A stretch of DNA of 64,000 bases from NCBI GenBank assembly GCA_965531145.1, contig CBESOE010000006.1, forward strand, positions 1 to 64,000, in the 5' to 3' direction. Each line of letters opens with the position of its first letter. Positions within the stretch are counted from its first letter, which is position 1. The translations under genes were made by a program, and so were the position numbers. This document shows positions 25,626-36,708 of this stretch, piece after piece. The notes beneath the pieces are model-generated. The model did no database searches and had not been told where the DNA came from. It was given only the letters and a program-made list of their open reading frames with translations. Origin of the DNA: JAQAZP01 sp965531145 (GTDB taxonomy: Bacteria > Acidobacteriota > JAQAZP01).

Positions 25626-26366
25626 ATGAGTAACTGCAGACAGCCACAGCGAAACGCGCCACTGCCGGTCGCCCGGGGTTTGCTCTGCCTGCTCGTCTTC
25701 CTCCTGCTCCAGGTCGTTGCCGGCGGTCCCGCCCTGCTGGCCCGCGACCCGGTGCCGGGGGATCTGTTCTGCCGCCCCTATGCCGGGGAGGAAATGCTGA
25801 TGGTGGACCTCGAGGTGGAGACCCTCTTCACCGACGAGGTGCGCGAAACCCTGGACAGCGGCTTCACCAGCACCGTGGCCACCCTCCTGCTGCTGGGTGA
25901 GGTGGAGAGCGGGCAAGTGGTGGCCGAGAACCGCTTCAGCCGGGAGATTCGCTATGATGTCTGGGACGAAACCTACCTGATCACCACCTACTCCGACCAG
26001 GGCACCGGCCGGCACCTGGCCGGCACCCTGGAAGAGGTGGAGGAATACTGCCGCCAGATATCTGAGTTCCGCTTCTGCCCGCTCACGCGGCTGGACGGGG
26101 AGATGTCCTACCAGTTCTCCATGGAGGTGCTGCTGGTCCCCATCTCCCAGGAACAGCTGGAGCAGACCAAGCGCTGGGTGAGGGAGTCCGGTTCTGAGGG
26201 CGAGGACGACCGGCAGGGCGGGCTGGGCATCTTTTTCGGTTCGATGATGAACATCTTCATCGGGAGATCCACCGGGGTGGACGAGGACCGCTTCACTTTT
26301 ATCTCCACACCGTTCCACGCGGCCGCAGTGGAGCCGGCGGGGGAGGAGGTGGACAGCGATGAGTAG
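25626..26366 (+). CDS. DUF4390-like exported protein
   Basis: A 246-residue protein with a signal peptide (LLCLLVFLLLQVVAGGPALLA). The mature part contains VDLEVETLFTDEVRETLDSG, SREIRYDVWDETYLIT and a C-terminal beta region, matching the DUF4390 pattern found next to NtrY-type kinases. It overlaps the kinase gene by eight bases, so the pair is co-translated. The family is uncharacterised; position suggests a periplasmic ligand or partner for the kinase. The C-terminal ~50 residues are acidic (EPAGEEVDSDE). Confidence 0.65.
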   Translation: MSNCRQPQRNAPLPVARGLLCLLVFLLLQVVAGGPALLARDPVPGDLFCRPYAGEEMLMVDLEVETLFTDEVRETLDSGFTSTVATLLLLGEVESGQVVAENRFSREIRYDVWDETYLITTYSDQGTGRHLAGTLEEVEEYCRQISEFRFCPLTRLDGEMSYQFSMEVLLVPISQEQLEQTKRWVRESGSEGEDDRQGGLGIFFGSMMNIFIGRSTGVDEDRFTFISTPFHAAAVEPAGEEVDSDE

Positions 26367-27917
26367 GATCGGCCTGCGTATTGTCGCCGCCCTGCTGGTG
26401 GTCTCGGTGGTCCCGCTGGTTTTTGCCGTCCTCACCTTCCGCTGGACGGTGGAGCAGACCCTGGAGCTCGGTCTGAGTCCCGAGGTGGAAGCGGTGCTGG
26501 AGACCGCCACCGCCTTTCCCCGGCGGATTTACGAGGCACAGTCGGCGCGGCTGTCGCTGCTCACCCGGCTGGTGGAAATGCGCCTCGCCGAGCAGCCGGG
26601 AGATCTCACCGATCTGATCCGCGGCCTGGATGTCCGGCCCGGTCCGGCCCTGGTGGGTCTGGAGCAGGGTGGCGGCTGGCAGGTGGCCGGCGGGGAGGTG
26701 GATGCGCCGGCAGTGGTCTGCGATGCCTTCCGCCGGAACCTGGAGCAGGCCGAACCGGGGGAGCCGTTTCTCTTCAGCGTGGGGCCGGGTGTCTCTTTCA
26801 TGGGGCTCATCGGGCCGGAGCACGGGGAACAGGGCCGGGTGGCCGCGGCAATATCGGTGCGGGCCGATCTGCGGCTGGAGGCTGAGACCCTGCAGGGGAC
26901 GCTGATCACCTACCGCCACCTCAACTACTTGGTGGCCCGTCTCAAGTTTCGCATCACCCTCTTCTTCGTGGTGGTGATGTCGCTGGTAATCCTGGGCAGC
27001 CTGGCCGCGGGTATCGGCATCTCCCGGGGGATCACCCGCCGTCTGGCGGCCCTGGCCGCCGCCACCCGCCAGGTGGCGGAGGGGGACTACGACCTGCAAC
27101 TGCCGCCCGGGGGACAGGACGAACTGGGGCGGCTGATCGATTCCTTCAGCAGCATGGCCGGCGAACTGCAGCAGAGCCGGGAGCGGATCATCTACCTGGA
27201 AAAGATGGCGCTGTGGAAGGACATGGCACGCAAACTGGCCCACGAGATCAAGAACCCGCTTTCACCGATCCAGATGGGCATCCAGGAGCTTCACGACCGT
27301 TATTCAGCGGTGACCGCCGGTGGTGCCGGCGCTGCCGAACGCGAGGAGTTCGGCCGGCTGCTCGATGAGAGTGCGGAAATGATGCTGGAGGAGACCGGCC
27401 GGCTGAAGCGGATGGTTCAGGCCTTCTCCTCCTTTGCCAGGCTTCCCGACCCGGTCCCCGAGGCCCTGGATCTCAACGATGCGGTGCGCCGCTTCTTCGA
27501 CCGCCACCCCGAATATGGCGAGCAACTGGAGATTTCCTTCGGTCTGGCCGACGGGCTGCCGCCGGCCTGGTTCGACCCGGACCAGCTGGTGGGCATCCTG
27601 CGAAACCTGGCGGACAACGCGGTGCAACTGGACCGGCCCGGCCTCGGGTTGCGTGTGGAGAGCTCCAGCCCCGGCCCGGGGTGGCTGCAGTTGACCGTTG
27701 CCGACAATGGTCCGGGTATCCCGCTTGCCGAGAAGCAACTGGTCTTTGAGCCGTCGTTCAGCGGCCGCCCGGACGGCATGGGCCTCGGGCTGGCCATCGT
27801 CAAGAAGAGCGTTCTCGACCATGGCGGTTGGATCAGCGTCGAGGACGCTGTTCCGCAGGGGGCGCGGTTCGTCATCCAAATCCCGGCCGAGAGGGAGACC
27901 ACAGAGAGGGACGTCTG

Positions 27918-27918
<1 letters not shown>
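26359..27918 (+). CDS. NtrY-like membrane sensor histidine kinase
   Basis: A 519-residue kinase. One N-terminal membrane helix (IVAALLVVSVVPLVFAVL), a ~170-residue periplasmic sensing domain, a second helix (ITLFFVVVMSLVILGSLAAG), and a HAMP domain (RRLAALAAATRQVAEGDYDL). The HisKA box is LAHEIKNPLSPIQ with phosphorylatable His295, followed by the N box LRNLADNAVQL, G1 DNGPGIP and GMGLGLAIVKK. It lies between the DUF4390 gene (overlap) and the sigma-54 response regulator (overlap TGATG), its cognate partner. The stimulus is unknown; NtrY-type systems often respond to nitrogen or redox state. Confidence 0.88.
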
Positions 27919-29339
<1,421 letters not shown>

Positions 29340-29353
29340 GCCATTTTGACATA

Positions 29354-29486
29354 GGGGACGTACATAACTTTATAACTTACGATGAAAGCACTGAAGGCGT
29401 GGTCGTTGCGCGAGCCCTGCATGAGTGAGCGCTACACAGAATGTCCTCCTTTGCATCACGTAAGTTATATAGTTATGTACGTCCCC
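29354..29486. repeat. 133-bp inverted-repeat element
   Basis: The 28-base arm at 29354-29381 (GGGGACGTACATAACTTTAT and 8 more) is matched by the reverse complement at 29459-29486 with one mismatch. The 77-base centre has no open frame. It lies 14 bases after the response regulator stop. The GGGGAC-beginning arms resemble the element at 9901-9998 in design, not in sequence. Confidence 0.75.
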
Positions 29487-29536
29487 AGTCTCAGGGTATC
29501 CGTGGTACCGGACCAGCCCCGGCAACGGAATAAAAA

Positions 29537-29564
29537 AAGGGGACCGGCGGCCGCCGGTCCCCTT
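29537..29564 (-). terminator. Strong terminator for the M16 peptidase operon
   Basis: GGGGACCGGCGGCCGCCGGTCCCC is a perfect 24-base palindrome. On the minus strand it is followed by seven T in CCCCTTTTTTTATTCC, so it ends transcripts from the peptidase genes. It may also stop plus-strand readthrough. Confidence 0.8.
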
Positions 29565-29590
29565 GATTGTCTGAACAGTGCCGGGGGGCG

Positions 29591-31735
29591 CTATTCCCCC
29601 TTCTCGAAGATGGCCATGTCCACTTCGCCGTCAAGGACGCGCTCGCTGGTGGCGATGCTCATGTAATCCTCACCCTCGAGGCGCACAACGGCCTGGGCCG
29701 CTGAGGGGATGCCGTCGAAGTCGGCCCACTCCAGCACCACTTCGGTCAGCTCTCCGGGCCCTGACATGGTCTCGCCGACGTAGCGGCGGCCGACGACCCG
29801 GAAGTTCTCCACGGAGATGAAGACGGTGGTGGGACGATCGAAACGGTCGCGGATCACCACCCGGTGGGCCGCCGTGCCTTCGAAATCCACGTCGTCCACA
29901 TACTGGAAGGTGTACTCCCCGCCATCGATCCCGCGCAAGACGTGATCCATGTCGCGGGCGAACTCCTTGGTGAAGTCCTCGGCCGGTGCCGGCTGTTTCT
30001 GGCCGGCCATCTCCTGCCAGCCCTCGGTGCCGTTGAACACGCGGACCATGGCACCGAAGGGCAGGGTCATCTTGGTCCAGCTCCTGTCGGGGAAGACGGT
30101 CCAGGATTCCACCGCGATGCCCATCTCACCCTGGGGGGTGGAGACGGTGACGTCGGATTTGGAGAAGATATTCTTCGCCGCCAGCAGCTTGTCCCCGCCG
30201 TGGGCCTGCATCGCGGCCTTCATCAACTCGGTGCCCGTGGCCAGCGATTCGGCGGTGGCTTCGGGGATTTCCTCGGAGGAGGGCGGGTCGGGAATGGTGA
30301 TGTCCACCACCTGCACCTTGCCGTACCCGGAGAGCGGCTTGTCGAACTTCTCCGGGTCGCCCACCACCATCAGCACCATGTTGTCGGGGTGCCAGTTCTC
30401 CCGGGCCACGCGGTTGACGTCAGCCACGGTCACCCCCTCGATGCTGGTCTTGTACTTCATCAGGAAGTCGGCGGGGTAGCCGTAGTAGTCGTAGGTCAGC
30501 AGGCGGTTGATCACTTCGCCCTTGGAATCGAAGTTGAAGACGAAGGAGTTGAGAATGCCCTGCCGCGCCTGGTCCACCTCGGCCTGGGTCACGCCGTCCG
30601 CGATGAGCTTGGCCAGTTCGGATTTCAGCAGGTCGATGGTGTAACCGGTATTTTCCAGGGAGGTGAAGGTGGACATCCGCGCCTCGGCCGGGTAGCCGTA
30701 GTTGGCATAGATCCCGCCGCTCACACCGTAGGTCAGCCCTTCGGCGGTGCGCACGGCGCGCATCAGCCGGCTGGTGAACCCGGAGGTGCCGAAGATCTCG
30801 TTCATCACCTGCAGGGCGAAGTAGTCGGGGTTGTTGCGGGTGGTGCCCAGGTGACCGAGGGCAATGTAGCTCTGGTTGAGGTCGGTCTTTTCAATCAGAT
30901 TCACCGACGCCTTCACCTCGGGGATTTCCGGGTAGGCGGGGAATTCCGGAGCGCCGGCATCCCAGCCTTCGAAGACCTTCTCCACCTGGGCGGTGATCGT
31001 CTCGGGATCGATGTCACCCCAGATTGCGAGGATGCAGTTTTCGGGGTGGAACCAGGCAGCGTGGAATGCGGCCATGTCATCACGGGTGATGTTGGCCAGG
31101 TGCTCGTATTCCATGTTCCGGGCGTAGACACCGTCCGGCCCGTAAATCGCCCGGCTGAGCTCGCGGCCGAGGATGCCATTGGGATCATCATTGCGCCGCG
31201 AGATACCGCTCCTGGCCTCGATCATCGCCAGGTCGATCTTCTCCTGGGGCAAGGCCGGGTTGCGGATCACGTCGGCATAGATTTCCAGCACCTGTTCGAA
31301 GTTCTCGGTGAGGCAGTTCAGCGTGGCGAAACCCGATTCGTCGCCGATGCCGATCTCCACCCGTGCGGCGATCCCTTCCAGCAATTCGTCCAGGTCGTCG
31401 CCGGGAATGGTCGCGGTGCCGCCGGTGCGCATCACGCTGCCGGTGATTCCGGCCAGCCCCACCTTGTCCGCCGGGTCGAGAAAGCCGCCGGTGCGGACGA
31501 TCATCCGCGCGTTGACCAGCGGCAGCCCGCTGTCCTGCAGGTAGTACAGTTTCATCCCGTTGGCCAGGGTGGCCTGCTGCACTTCGGGGATCGTCAGTTC
31601 GCGCAGTTCGGGAAAGGTCATTTTTTCGTGCGGGCGCTTCTTGTCACAGAACGCCGGCCCGGCCGTGACGGCCGAGATGACGAATGCCGCGGCCAGAACG
31701 AGCGTCAGCAAGCTCGTGGCGTGATTTCTTCTCAT
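29591..31735 (-). CDS. M16-family peptidase-like protein lacking the zinc motif, with C-terminal extra domain
   Basis: A 714-residue exported protein from ATG 31735 (GAGGA upstream), with a signal peptide (LLTLVLAAAFVISAVTAG). Residues ~40-480 are an M16 N+C pair. The HxxEH site is replaced in KVGLAGITGSVMRTGG, so no zinc is bound. LTYGVSGGIYANYG and SRLMRAVR are typical of the non-catalytic partner. Residues ~500-714 form an added beta-rich domain (TELMKAAMQAHGGDKLLAAK, WTVFPDRSWTKMTLPFGAMV) resembling LolA/LppX-like folds. It lies downstream of the active M16 protein, so the two likely form a periplasmic heterodimeric protease. The terminator downstream ends the operon. Confidence 0.82.
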   Translation of the reverse strand: MRRNHATSLLTLVLAAAFVISAVTAGPAFCDKKRPHEKMTFPELRELTIPEVQQATLANGMKLYYLQDSGLPLVNARMIVRTGGFLDPADKVGLAGITGSVMRTGGTATIPGDDLDELLEGIAARVEIGIGDESGFATLNCLTENFEQVLEIYADVIRNPALPQEKIDLAMIEARSGISRRNDDPNGILGRELSRAIYGPDGVYARNMEYEHLANITRDDMAAFHAAWFHPENCILAIWGDIDPETITAQVEKVFEGWDAGAPEFPAYPEIPEVKASVNLIEKTDLNQSYIALGHLGTTRNNPDYFALQVMNEIFGTSGFTSRLMRAVRTAEGLTYGVSGGIYANYGYPAEARMSTFTSLENTGYTIDLLKSELAKLIADGVTQAEVDQARQGILNSFVFNFDSKGEVINRLLTYDYYGYPADFLMKYKTSIEGVTVADVNRVARENWHPDNMVLMVVGDPEKFDKPLSGYGKVQVVDITIPDPPSSEEIPEATAESLATGTELMKAAMQAHGGDKLLAAKNIFSKSDVTVSTPQGEMGIAVESWTVFPDRSWTKMTLPFGAMVRVFNGTEGWQEMAGQKQPAPAEDFTKEFARDMDHVLRGIDGGEYTFQYVDDVDFEGTAAHRVVIRDRFDRPTTVFISVENFRVVGRRYVGETMSGPGELTEVVLEWADFDGIPSAAQAVVRLEGEDYMSIATSERVLDGEVDMAIFEKGE

Positions 31736-31789
31736 CTGGGATTCCTCACTATTTTTGAAAACCATGCTGGTTCTTCCGTTCGCGCCGGG

Positions 31790-33304
31790 CTACTGTTCCA
31801 GGTCGGAGATCGATTCCTGGGCCCCCACCGAGAGGTTGGTGCGGGTGAAGACCTCGTTGGCCACCCGCTGGATGTCCTCGGCGGTGACCGCCTCGATCTT
31901 CCCCACCTCGCGGAACATGTTTCTCCAGTCACCGGTCATGGTGAAGTAAAAGGCCAGCTGGTTGGCCATGCCGGTGTTGGAGTCGAGGCCGCGGATGAAG
32001 TCGGCCTTGGCCCTGGTCTTCAACTTGGCCAGTTCCTGCTCGGAGACCGGCTCGTTTTTCAATTTATCGATCTCCTCCCAGATAGCCTCCTCCACCTCGG
32101 CATTGGTGTTGCCCTTGGCCGGGACCCCAATGAAGAGGAAGAGCCCGGGGTATTTGGCACCCGGGAGACCGGTGAGCGCCATGGCGGCGACGGCGATCTG
32201 CTTCTCCTTGACCAGGCTCTTGTTCAGCCGTGAACTGCGGCCTTCTCCCATAATGCTGGAAATGGCGTCATAGACCGCCCGCTCGGGGTGGTTGAAGCCG
32301 GGTTTGTGGAATCCCATGATCAGGATCGGCTGGGCTTCCTCGTAGGTCACCACCCGCCGCTCGGCGTTCTGCTGCGGCTCAACGGTGGTCACCGGTGTGG
32401 GCCTGGTTCCCCGGGGGATGGCGCCGAAGTATTTCTCGATCACCGGGAACGCCTCGTCGGGATAGACATCACCGGCCACCACAACCACCATGTTGCTCGG
32501 GTTGTAATATTTCCGGAAGAAATTCATGCACTTCTCCCGGCTCATGTTCTGGATGTCGGACATGTGTCCCACCACCGGTACGCCGTAGGGGTGGGCCTTG
32601 TAGGCCACGGCCAGATACTCTTCCAGCAACCGGCCGATGGGGTTGGAATCGGTGCGCATCCGCCGTTCCTCGGCCACCACCTGCTTTTCGGCGTAGAACT
32701 CGCGCAGCACCGGGTTGATGAACCGGTCGGATTCCAGCAGCGCCCAGAGTTCCAGGCGGTTGGAGGGCAGGCTGAAGTAGTAGGTGGTGGTGTCGTATCC
32801 GGTGCCGGCGTTGAGCCCCTGCACCCCTTCGCGTTTCAGGATCTCGTCCATTTCGTTGCTCAGCACATACTGCCGGGCCTCGTCCATGGCTTCGGAGAGC
32901 ACTTTTTCCAGCTCGGCCAGTTTCTCCGGGGAGGCGAGATCGCCTTTTTGCCGCTCAGCCATGATGGCTGCAAAGGCGCGGTCCTCGGCGGCCATGGCTT
33001 CGGCCTCGTTCCTGGTGTCCTGTCCGCCCACGGTGGCGGTGCCCTTGAATGCCATGTGCTCCAGGATGTGGGCCAGGCCGGTGATTCCGTGGACTTCGTC
33101 CGAGGCGCCAACGTTGGCCTGGGTGACAAAGGAAATCACGGGTGCATCGTGGTTCTCGAAGAGAATCACCTTCAGGCCGTTGGGCAGCGTTTTTTCGTGG
33201 ATCCGGTCCTGCACCTCCTCGAACGCGTCGCCGGCAAAAACCGCCGGTGCGGCGAGAATGATGACGGCTGCCAGCAACGGCAGCAGCATTCCTGCTCTTC
33301 TCAT
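31790..33304 (-). CDS. Zinc peptidase of the M16 (insulinase/pitrilysin) family
   Basis: A 504-residue exported protein with signal peptide MRRAGMLLPLLAAVIILAAP. The zinc-binding site H-x2-E-H is intact in LAHILEHMAFKGT (His79, Glu82, His83). Downstream blocks GLNAGTGYDTTTYYFSLP, RLLEEYLAVAYKAHPYG and MVVVVAGDV are typical of M16B enzymes. It degrades peptides or processes periplasmic proteins, with the inactive partner encoded 54 bases downstream. GGAGGA lies five bases before ATG 33304. Active plus inactive pairing is common in M16B. Confidence 0.9.
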   Translation of the reverse strand: MRRAGMLLPLLAAVIILAAPAVFAGDAFEEVQDRIHEKTLPNGLKVILFENHDAPVISFVTQANVGASDEVHGITGLAHILEHMAFKGTATVGGQDTRNEAEAMAAEDRAFAAIMAERQKGDLASPEKLAELEKVLSEAMDEARQYVLSNEMDEILKREGVQGLNAGTGYDTTTYYFSLPSNRLELWALLESDRFINPVLREFYAEKQVVAEERRMRTDSNPIGRLLEEYLAVAYKAHPYGVPVVGHMSDIQNMSREKCMNFFRKYYNPSNMVVVVAGDVYPDEAFPVIEKYFGAIPRGTRPTPVTTVEPQQNAERRVVTYEEAQPILIMGFHKPGFNHPERAVYDAISSIMGEGRSSRLNKSLVKEKQIAVAAMALTGLPGAKYPGLFLFIGVPAKGNTNAEVEEAIWEEIDKLKNEPVSEQELAKLKTRAKADFIRGLDSNTGMANQLAFYFTMTGDWRNMFREVGKIEAVTAEDIQRVANEVFTRTNLSVGAQESISDLEQ

Positions 33305-33367
33305 CTGACTCCTCCATTTGATGGCTGGGCCGGGGCTGTATGCCGCCGGCCAAATACAGACACTGCT

Positions 33368-33853
33368 TCACTCTTCCATGGATATCTCGTCGGGCAGTTC
33401 GTTGATATCGTCCTCCTGCCACGGAAAGAACGCGGCCAGCTCCTCGCCGGCACTGGCGATCCCGGCGGTGATTCCGCCGGCAAAATCATCACGTTTGAAG
33501 TGCCCGGCCATCACCCGGGAGGTCTCCTCCCAGAAATCGTCCGGCACTCTTTCGTCGATGCCGCGGTCGCCGATGATGGCGAACCGCTTTTCCCTGAGGG
33601 CGAGGTAAATGAGCACCCCGTTGCGCGCTTCGGTGCGGTGCATCCCCAGGTGTTCGAATACCGCCACCGCCGCCTTGTACGGGTTGCGGCCGGACTTGCG
33701 CGCCAGGTGGACCCGGATCTCGCCCGAGGTGATTTTTTCCGCCGCGGCAACGGCGTCGGTGATCCGGCGCTGCTCCTCGGCGGTGAAGAAGGACTGCGGT
33801 TCAGACCCCCGCTCTTCCGGGGCCGGCTGTTTGTGGTTGGTGTCGTCCGCCAT
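33368..33853 (-). CDS. TPM-domain protein
   Basis: A 161-residue protein starting MADDTNHKQPAPEERG at 33853; AGGAA nine bases upstream fits this start better than the ATG at 33862. The TPM domain spans ~25-140: ITDAVAAAEKITSGEIRVHL, LGMHRTEARNGVLIYLALRE, FAIIGDRGID and FKRDDFAGGITAGI. There is no signal peptide or membrane segment, unlike its neighbour. It is the third gene of a LemA-TPM-TPM operon. Its C-terminus is acidic (WQEDDINELPDEISMEE). Function in the family is unclear; membrane-stress links have been suggested. Confidence 0.82.
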   Translation of the reverse strand: MADDTNHKQPAPEERGSEPQSFFTAEEQRRITDAVAAAEKITSGEIRVHLARKSGRNPYKAAVAVFEHLGMHRTEARNGVLIYLALREKRFAIIGDRGIDERVPDDFWEETSRVMAGHFKRDDFAGGITAGIASAGEELAAFFPWQEDDINELPDEISMEE

Positions 33854-33887
33854 GGTATTCATTTCCTGTAAAGGTGCTTGATCCGTT

Positions 33888-34682
33888 CTACCAGGATCCG
33901 GTGGCCCCGCCACCGCCGAAACTGCCGCCGCCGGGGGAGAACCCTCCTCCTCCTCCGCCGCCGGAGAAGCCGCCCCCCCCGCCGGTGAACCCGCCGCGGC
34001 CGCCGCCGAGGACCATATACCACATCAGGGCATTCCGGCCCCGGCGCCCGCCGAAGATGAAAATAAGGATGAAGATCAGCGGGATGATCAGCCCGCCGAT
34101 TCCCTTTTTACTTCGTCGGTTCCTGGTGCTGCCGCCGGCCGGGGCAGTGTATTCACCCTCGATGGCCCGCATCGCCGCCGACATCCCGGCTGCGATACCC
34201 CCGGGGTAGTCGCCCTGGCGGAAACGGGGTGTGACTTCGCTGTTGATGATGCGGATGGCCAGCGCGTCGGGCAGGGCGCCTTCCAGCCCGTAACCCACCT
34301 CGAAACGGACCTTCCGTTCCTTGACGAAGACCACCAGGATCAGCCCGTTGTCATTGTCCCGGCTGCCCACCTTCCATTGCTCGGCCAGACGGATGGTGAC
34401 GTCGGCCGGCTCGCCGCCTTCGGCGCTCTGGAACGTGGCCACCAGCAACTGGTTGGTGGTGCGCCGCTCGAAATCGGCCAGTGCCCGCTCCAGCTCCGAA
34501 CGCTGGGTCGGGTTGAGCAGACCGGCATAATCGTTGACCCGCGCCGCCGGCCGGTCGGGATAGACGGGGTCGGCGGTCGCCGCAGGCGCCAGGAGCGCCA
34601 GCAGCGTCAGGATCAGCAGAAGTGCCGGCAGCGCCGGCGCCCGGAAAAGGCGCCGGCTCCCACCGCTGAACGCGGGGTTCAT
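33888..34682 (-). CDS. Membrane TPM-domain protein with Gly-rich tail (YgcG-like)
   Basis: A 264-residue protein. Signal peptide (LLLILTLLALLAPAATA), TPM domain at ~45-165 (VNDYAGLLNPTQRSELERAL, NGLILVVFVKERKVRFEVGY, GDYPGGIAAG). A membrane helix follows (IGGLIIPLIFILIFIFGG), then a Gly-rich C-terminus ending in GGGGATGSW. This layout is usual for YgcG-type proteins that accompany LemA. Its ATG overlaps the lemA stop by four bases. The Gly-Phe-Ser tail is low complexity and may anchor or multimerise the protein. Confidence 0.85.
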   Translation of the reverse strand: MNPAFSGGSRRLFRAPALPALLLILTLLALLAPAATADPVYPDRPAARVNDYAGLLNPTQRSELERALADFERRTTNQLLVATFQSAEGGEPADVTIRLAEQWKVGSRDNDNGLILVVFVKERKVRFEVGYGLEGALPDALAIRIINSEVTPRFRQGDYPGGIAAGMSAAMRAIEGEYTAPAGGSTRNRRSKKGIGGLIIPLIFILIFIFGGRRGRNALMWYMVLGGGRGGFTGGGGGFSGGGGGGGFSPGGGSFGGGGATGSW

Positions 34683-35290
34683 TCGAAATTGACCTCAGGG
34701 GCCTGGTCCGCGCCGGCCGCCGCTTCGAAATAGGCGATCTGACTGAAACCGGACATGGAGGCCACCACCGAAGCCGGGAACTTGCGGATGGTTGTGTTGT
34801 AGGACTGGGCCTGTTCATTGAACCGGCGGCGTTCCTGGGTGATGCGGTTCTCCGTTCCTTCCAGCTGCACCTGCAGGTCGAGGAAGTTCTGGTTGGCTTT
34901 CAGGTCTGGGTATTTTTCCACCACCACCATCAGACGGCCAAGCGCTGCGCCAAGGCCGTCCTGCGCCGACTGGAACTGGGCCAGCGCGGCGGGGTTGCCC
35001 ATCAGCTTTTCCGGGTCCACCTGGATCGATGAGGCCTTGGAGCGCGCTTCGGTGACCTCGGTGAAGGTCTCCTGCTCGTGTTCGGCGTAGCCCTTCACCG
35101 TCGCTACCAGGTTGGGAATCAGGTCGAGGCGGCGCTGGTAGACGTTTTCCACCTGCGACCACTGGGCCTTTACCGACTCTTCGGATTCCACCAGGCCATT
35201 GCGCACGCCGACGAACCACATGAAGGCGGCGCCGAGGATCACCAGCAGGACAAGCAGCACCACACCGCATCCGATCATTCCCTTGCTCAT
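34679..35290 (-). CDS. lemA: LemA family protein
   Basis: A 203-residue protein from ATG 35290 (AAGGA upstream). One N-terminal membrane helix (VVLLVLLVILGAAFMWFVG), then a long helical bundle facing the periplasm: AQWSQVENVYQRRLDLIPNL, VATVKGYAEHEQETFTEVTE, RLMVVVEKYPDLKANQNFLD and ENRITQERRRFNEQAQSYN. These are the standard LemA motifs. It is first in the operon with two TPM proteins (overlap of four bases with the next gene), the common genomic arrangement. Biochemical role of LemA in bacteria is not firmly known; the promoter should lie in the 184-base gap before 35475. Confidence 0.9.
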   Translation of the reverse strand: MSKGMIGCGVVLLVLLVILGAAFMWFVGVRNGLVESEESVKAQWSQVENVYQRRLDLIPNLVATVKGYAEHEQETFTEVTEARSKASSIQVDPEKLMGNPAALAQFQSAQDGLGAALGRLMVVVEKYPDLKANQNFLDLQVQLEGTENRITQERRRFNEQAQSYNTTIRKFPASVVASMSGFSQIAYFEAAAGADQAPEVNFE

Positions 35291-35474
35291 CGATAGTATT
35301 CCTTTCATCTGTGCCGCCACCGGCGGCACCGGCATAAAGGCCGTTGAAGAAGCAGACAGTGATATATGGACCCGGTGCTAGCCGGGAGCAAGGCTGACAT
35401 TGTAATATTACGAGACTGCGGTGGGCAATTGTTTCATCGGAGATTCGATTACGTCGGAACAGCCGGAGGAGATC

Positions 35475-36695
35475 ATGGAACTGAACATCCCGGGCGTGGA
35501 CAGGAAGAACGGGGCTCCGCGGGTGGTGAGCGGGCTGGAAAGCCTGTTTGGCGATGCGGGATTGCTGTCGTCCCTGGAGGGCAAGGCCCTCGGCCTGCTG
35601 TCCAACCAGGCGTCGGTGGACCGCCGGTTGAACGACGCCGTTTCATTATTCATCGCCGATCGCGGGTTGGACCTCCGCGCCCTGTTCGGCCCGCAGCACG
35701 GGGCGCGGGGTGAGAAGCAGGACAACATGGTGGAGTCGGACGATTACATCGATCCCTCCTGCGGACTCACCGTCTACAGCCTCTACGGGGCGCACCGCAA
35801 ACCCACCCCGGAGATGCTGGCCGGTCTCGACGTTCTGGTGGTGGACCTGCAGGATGTGGGTACCCGGGTTTACACCTTTCAGAGCACCCTGGCCCTGGCC
35901 ATGCAGGCCTGCCGGGAGACCGGTACCCGGGTGGTGGTGCTGGACCGCCCGAACCCGGTGGGCGGCGAGGTGGTGGAGGGGCCGATGCTCGACCCCGAAT
36001 ACGTCTCCTTTGTCGGCCTTTGCCCGGTGCCGCTGCGCCACGGCCTGACCATCGGTGAGCTGGCCCGGCTCTACAACGACCACTTCGGGATCGGCTGCGC
36101 CCTGGACGTCATCGCCGCCGAGGGCTGGCGGCGGGAGATGCTGTTCCCCGACACCGGCCTGCCCTGGGTGATGCCTTCACCGAACATGCCCGTCTGGGAC
36201 ACCGCCCTGGTCTATCCGGGCACGGTGCTGGTGGAGGGCACCACCCTCTCCGAGGGGCGGGGCACCACACGGCCCTTCCACCTGGTGGGGGCCCCGCTGC
36301 TGGACCCGGCAAAGCTGGCCGGAGCACTGGCTGAGCAGGGGCTGGAGGGTGTGATCTTCAGGCCGGCCAGCTTCGAACCCACATTCCAGAAATGGGCCGG
36401 CCAGATGTGCGGCGGCGTGGAGCTGCACGTCACCGATCCCCGCGCGTTCCGGCCGGTGGCCGCCGCGGTGGCCCTGCTGGCCGCCATCAGGGACCAGCGC
36501 GCCGACCGGCTGGGCTGGCGGGAGCCGCCCTACGAATACGAGACCGTGAAGATGCCCATCGACATCCTCTACGGGTCGCCGGAGCTGCGGCGGCACCTGG
36601 GGGACGGGGGAGGCTGGCGCGACCTGGCCGACGGCTGGCAGGCGAGTGAGGACTCCTTCCGTGAACTCCGCCGGCCATTCCTGCTCTACCAGTGA
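35475..36695 (+). CDS. NamZ-like exo-beta-N-acetylmuramidase (DUF1343 family)
   Basis: A 406-residue protein starting MELNIPGVDRKNG at ATG 35475 with GGAGGA upstream. The DUF1343 blocks are clear: LGLLSNQASVDRRL, LFGPQHGARGEKQDNM, SLYGAHRKPTPEML, LVVDLQDVGTRVYTFQSTL, VLDRPNPVGG, MPSPNMP and EGTTLSEGRGTTRPF. Characterised members release N-acetylmuramic acid from the non-reducing end of peptidoglycan fragments. No signal peptide is seen, so it should act in the cytoplasm unless another N-terminus is used. A phosphotransacetylase follows by 13 bases, consistent with use of the liberated sugar/acetyl products. Confidence 0.82.
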   Translation: MELNIPGVDRKNGAPRVVSGLESLFGDAGLLSSLEGKALGLLSNQASVDRRLNDAVSLFIADRGLDLRALFGPQHGARGEKQDNMVESDDYIDPSCGLTVYSLYGAHRKPTPEMLAGLDVLVVDLQDVGTRVYTFQSTLALAMQACRETGTRVVVLDRPNPVGGEVVEGPMLDPEYVSFVGLCPVPLRHGLTIGELARLYNDHFGIGCALDVIAAEGWRREMLFPDTGLPWVMPSPNMPVWDTALVYPGTVLVEGTTLSEGRGTTRPFHLVGAPLLDPAKLAGALAEQGLEGVIFRPASFEPTFQKWAGQMCGGVELHVTDPRAFRPVAAAVALLAAIRDQRADRLGWREPPYEYETVKMPIDILYGSPELRRHLGDGGGWRDLADGWQASEDSFRELRRPFLLYQ

Positions 36696-36708
36696 TCGAG
36701 GTGAAGCT

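Noticed and set aside
29864..32233. Very long plus-strand frame (789 codons) over the M16 genes
   Set aside because: It is the shadow of two clearly recognised M16 proteins and shows no domain or codon bias of its own.
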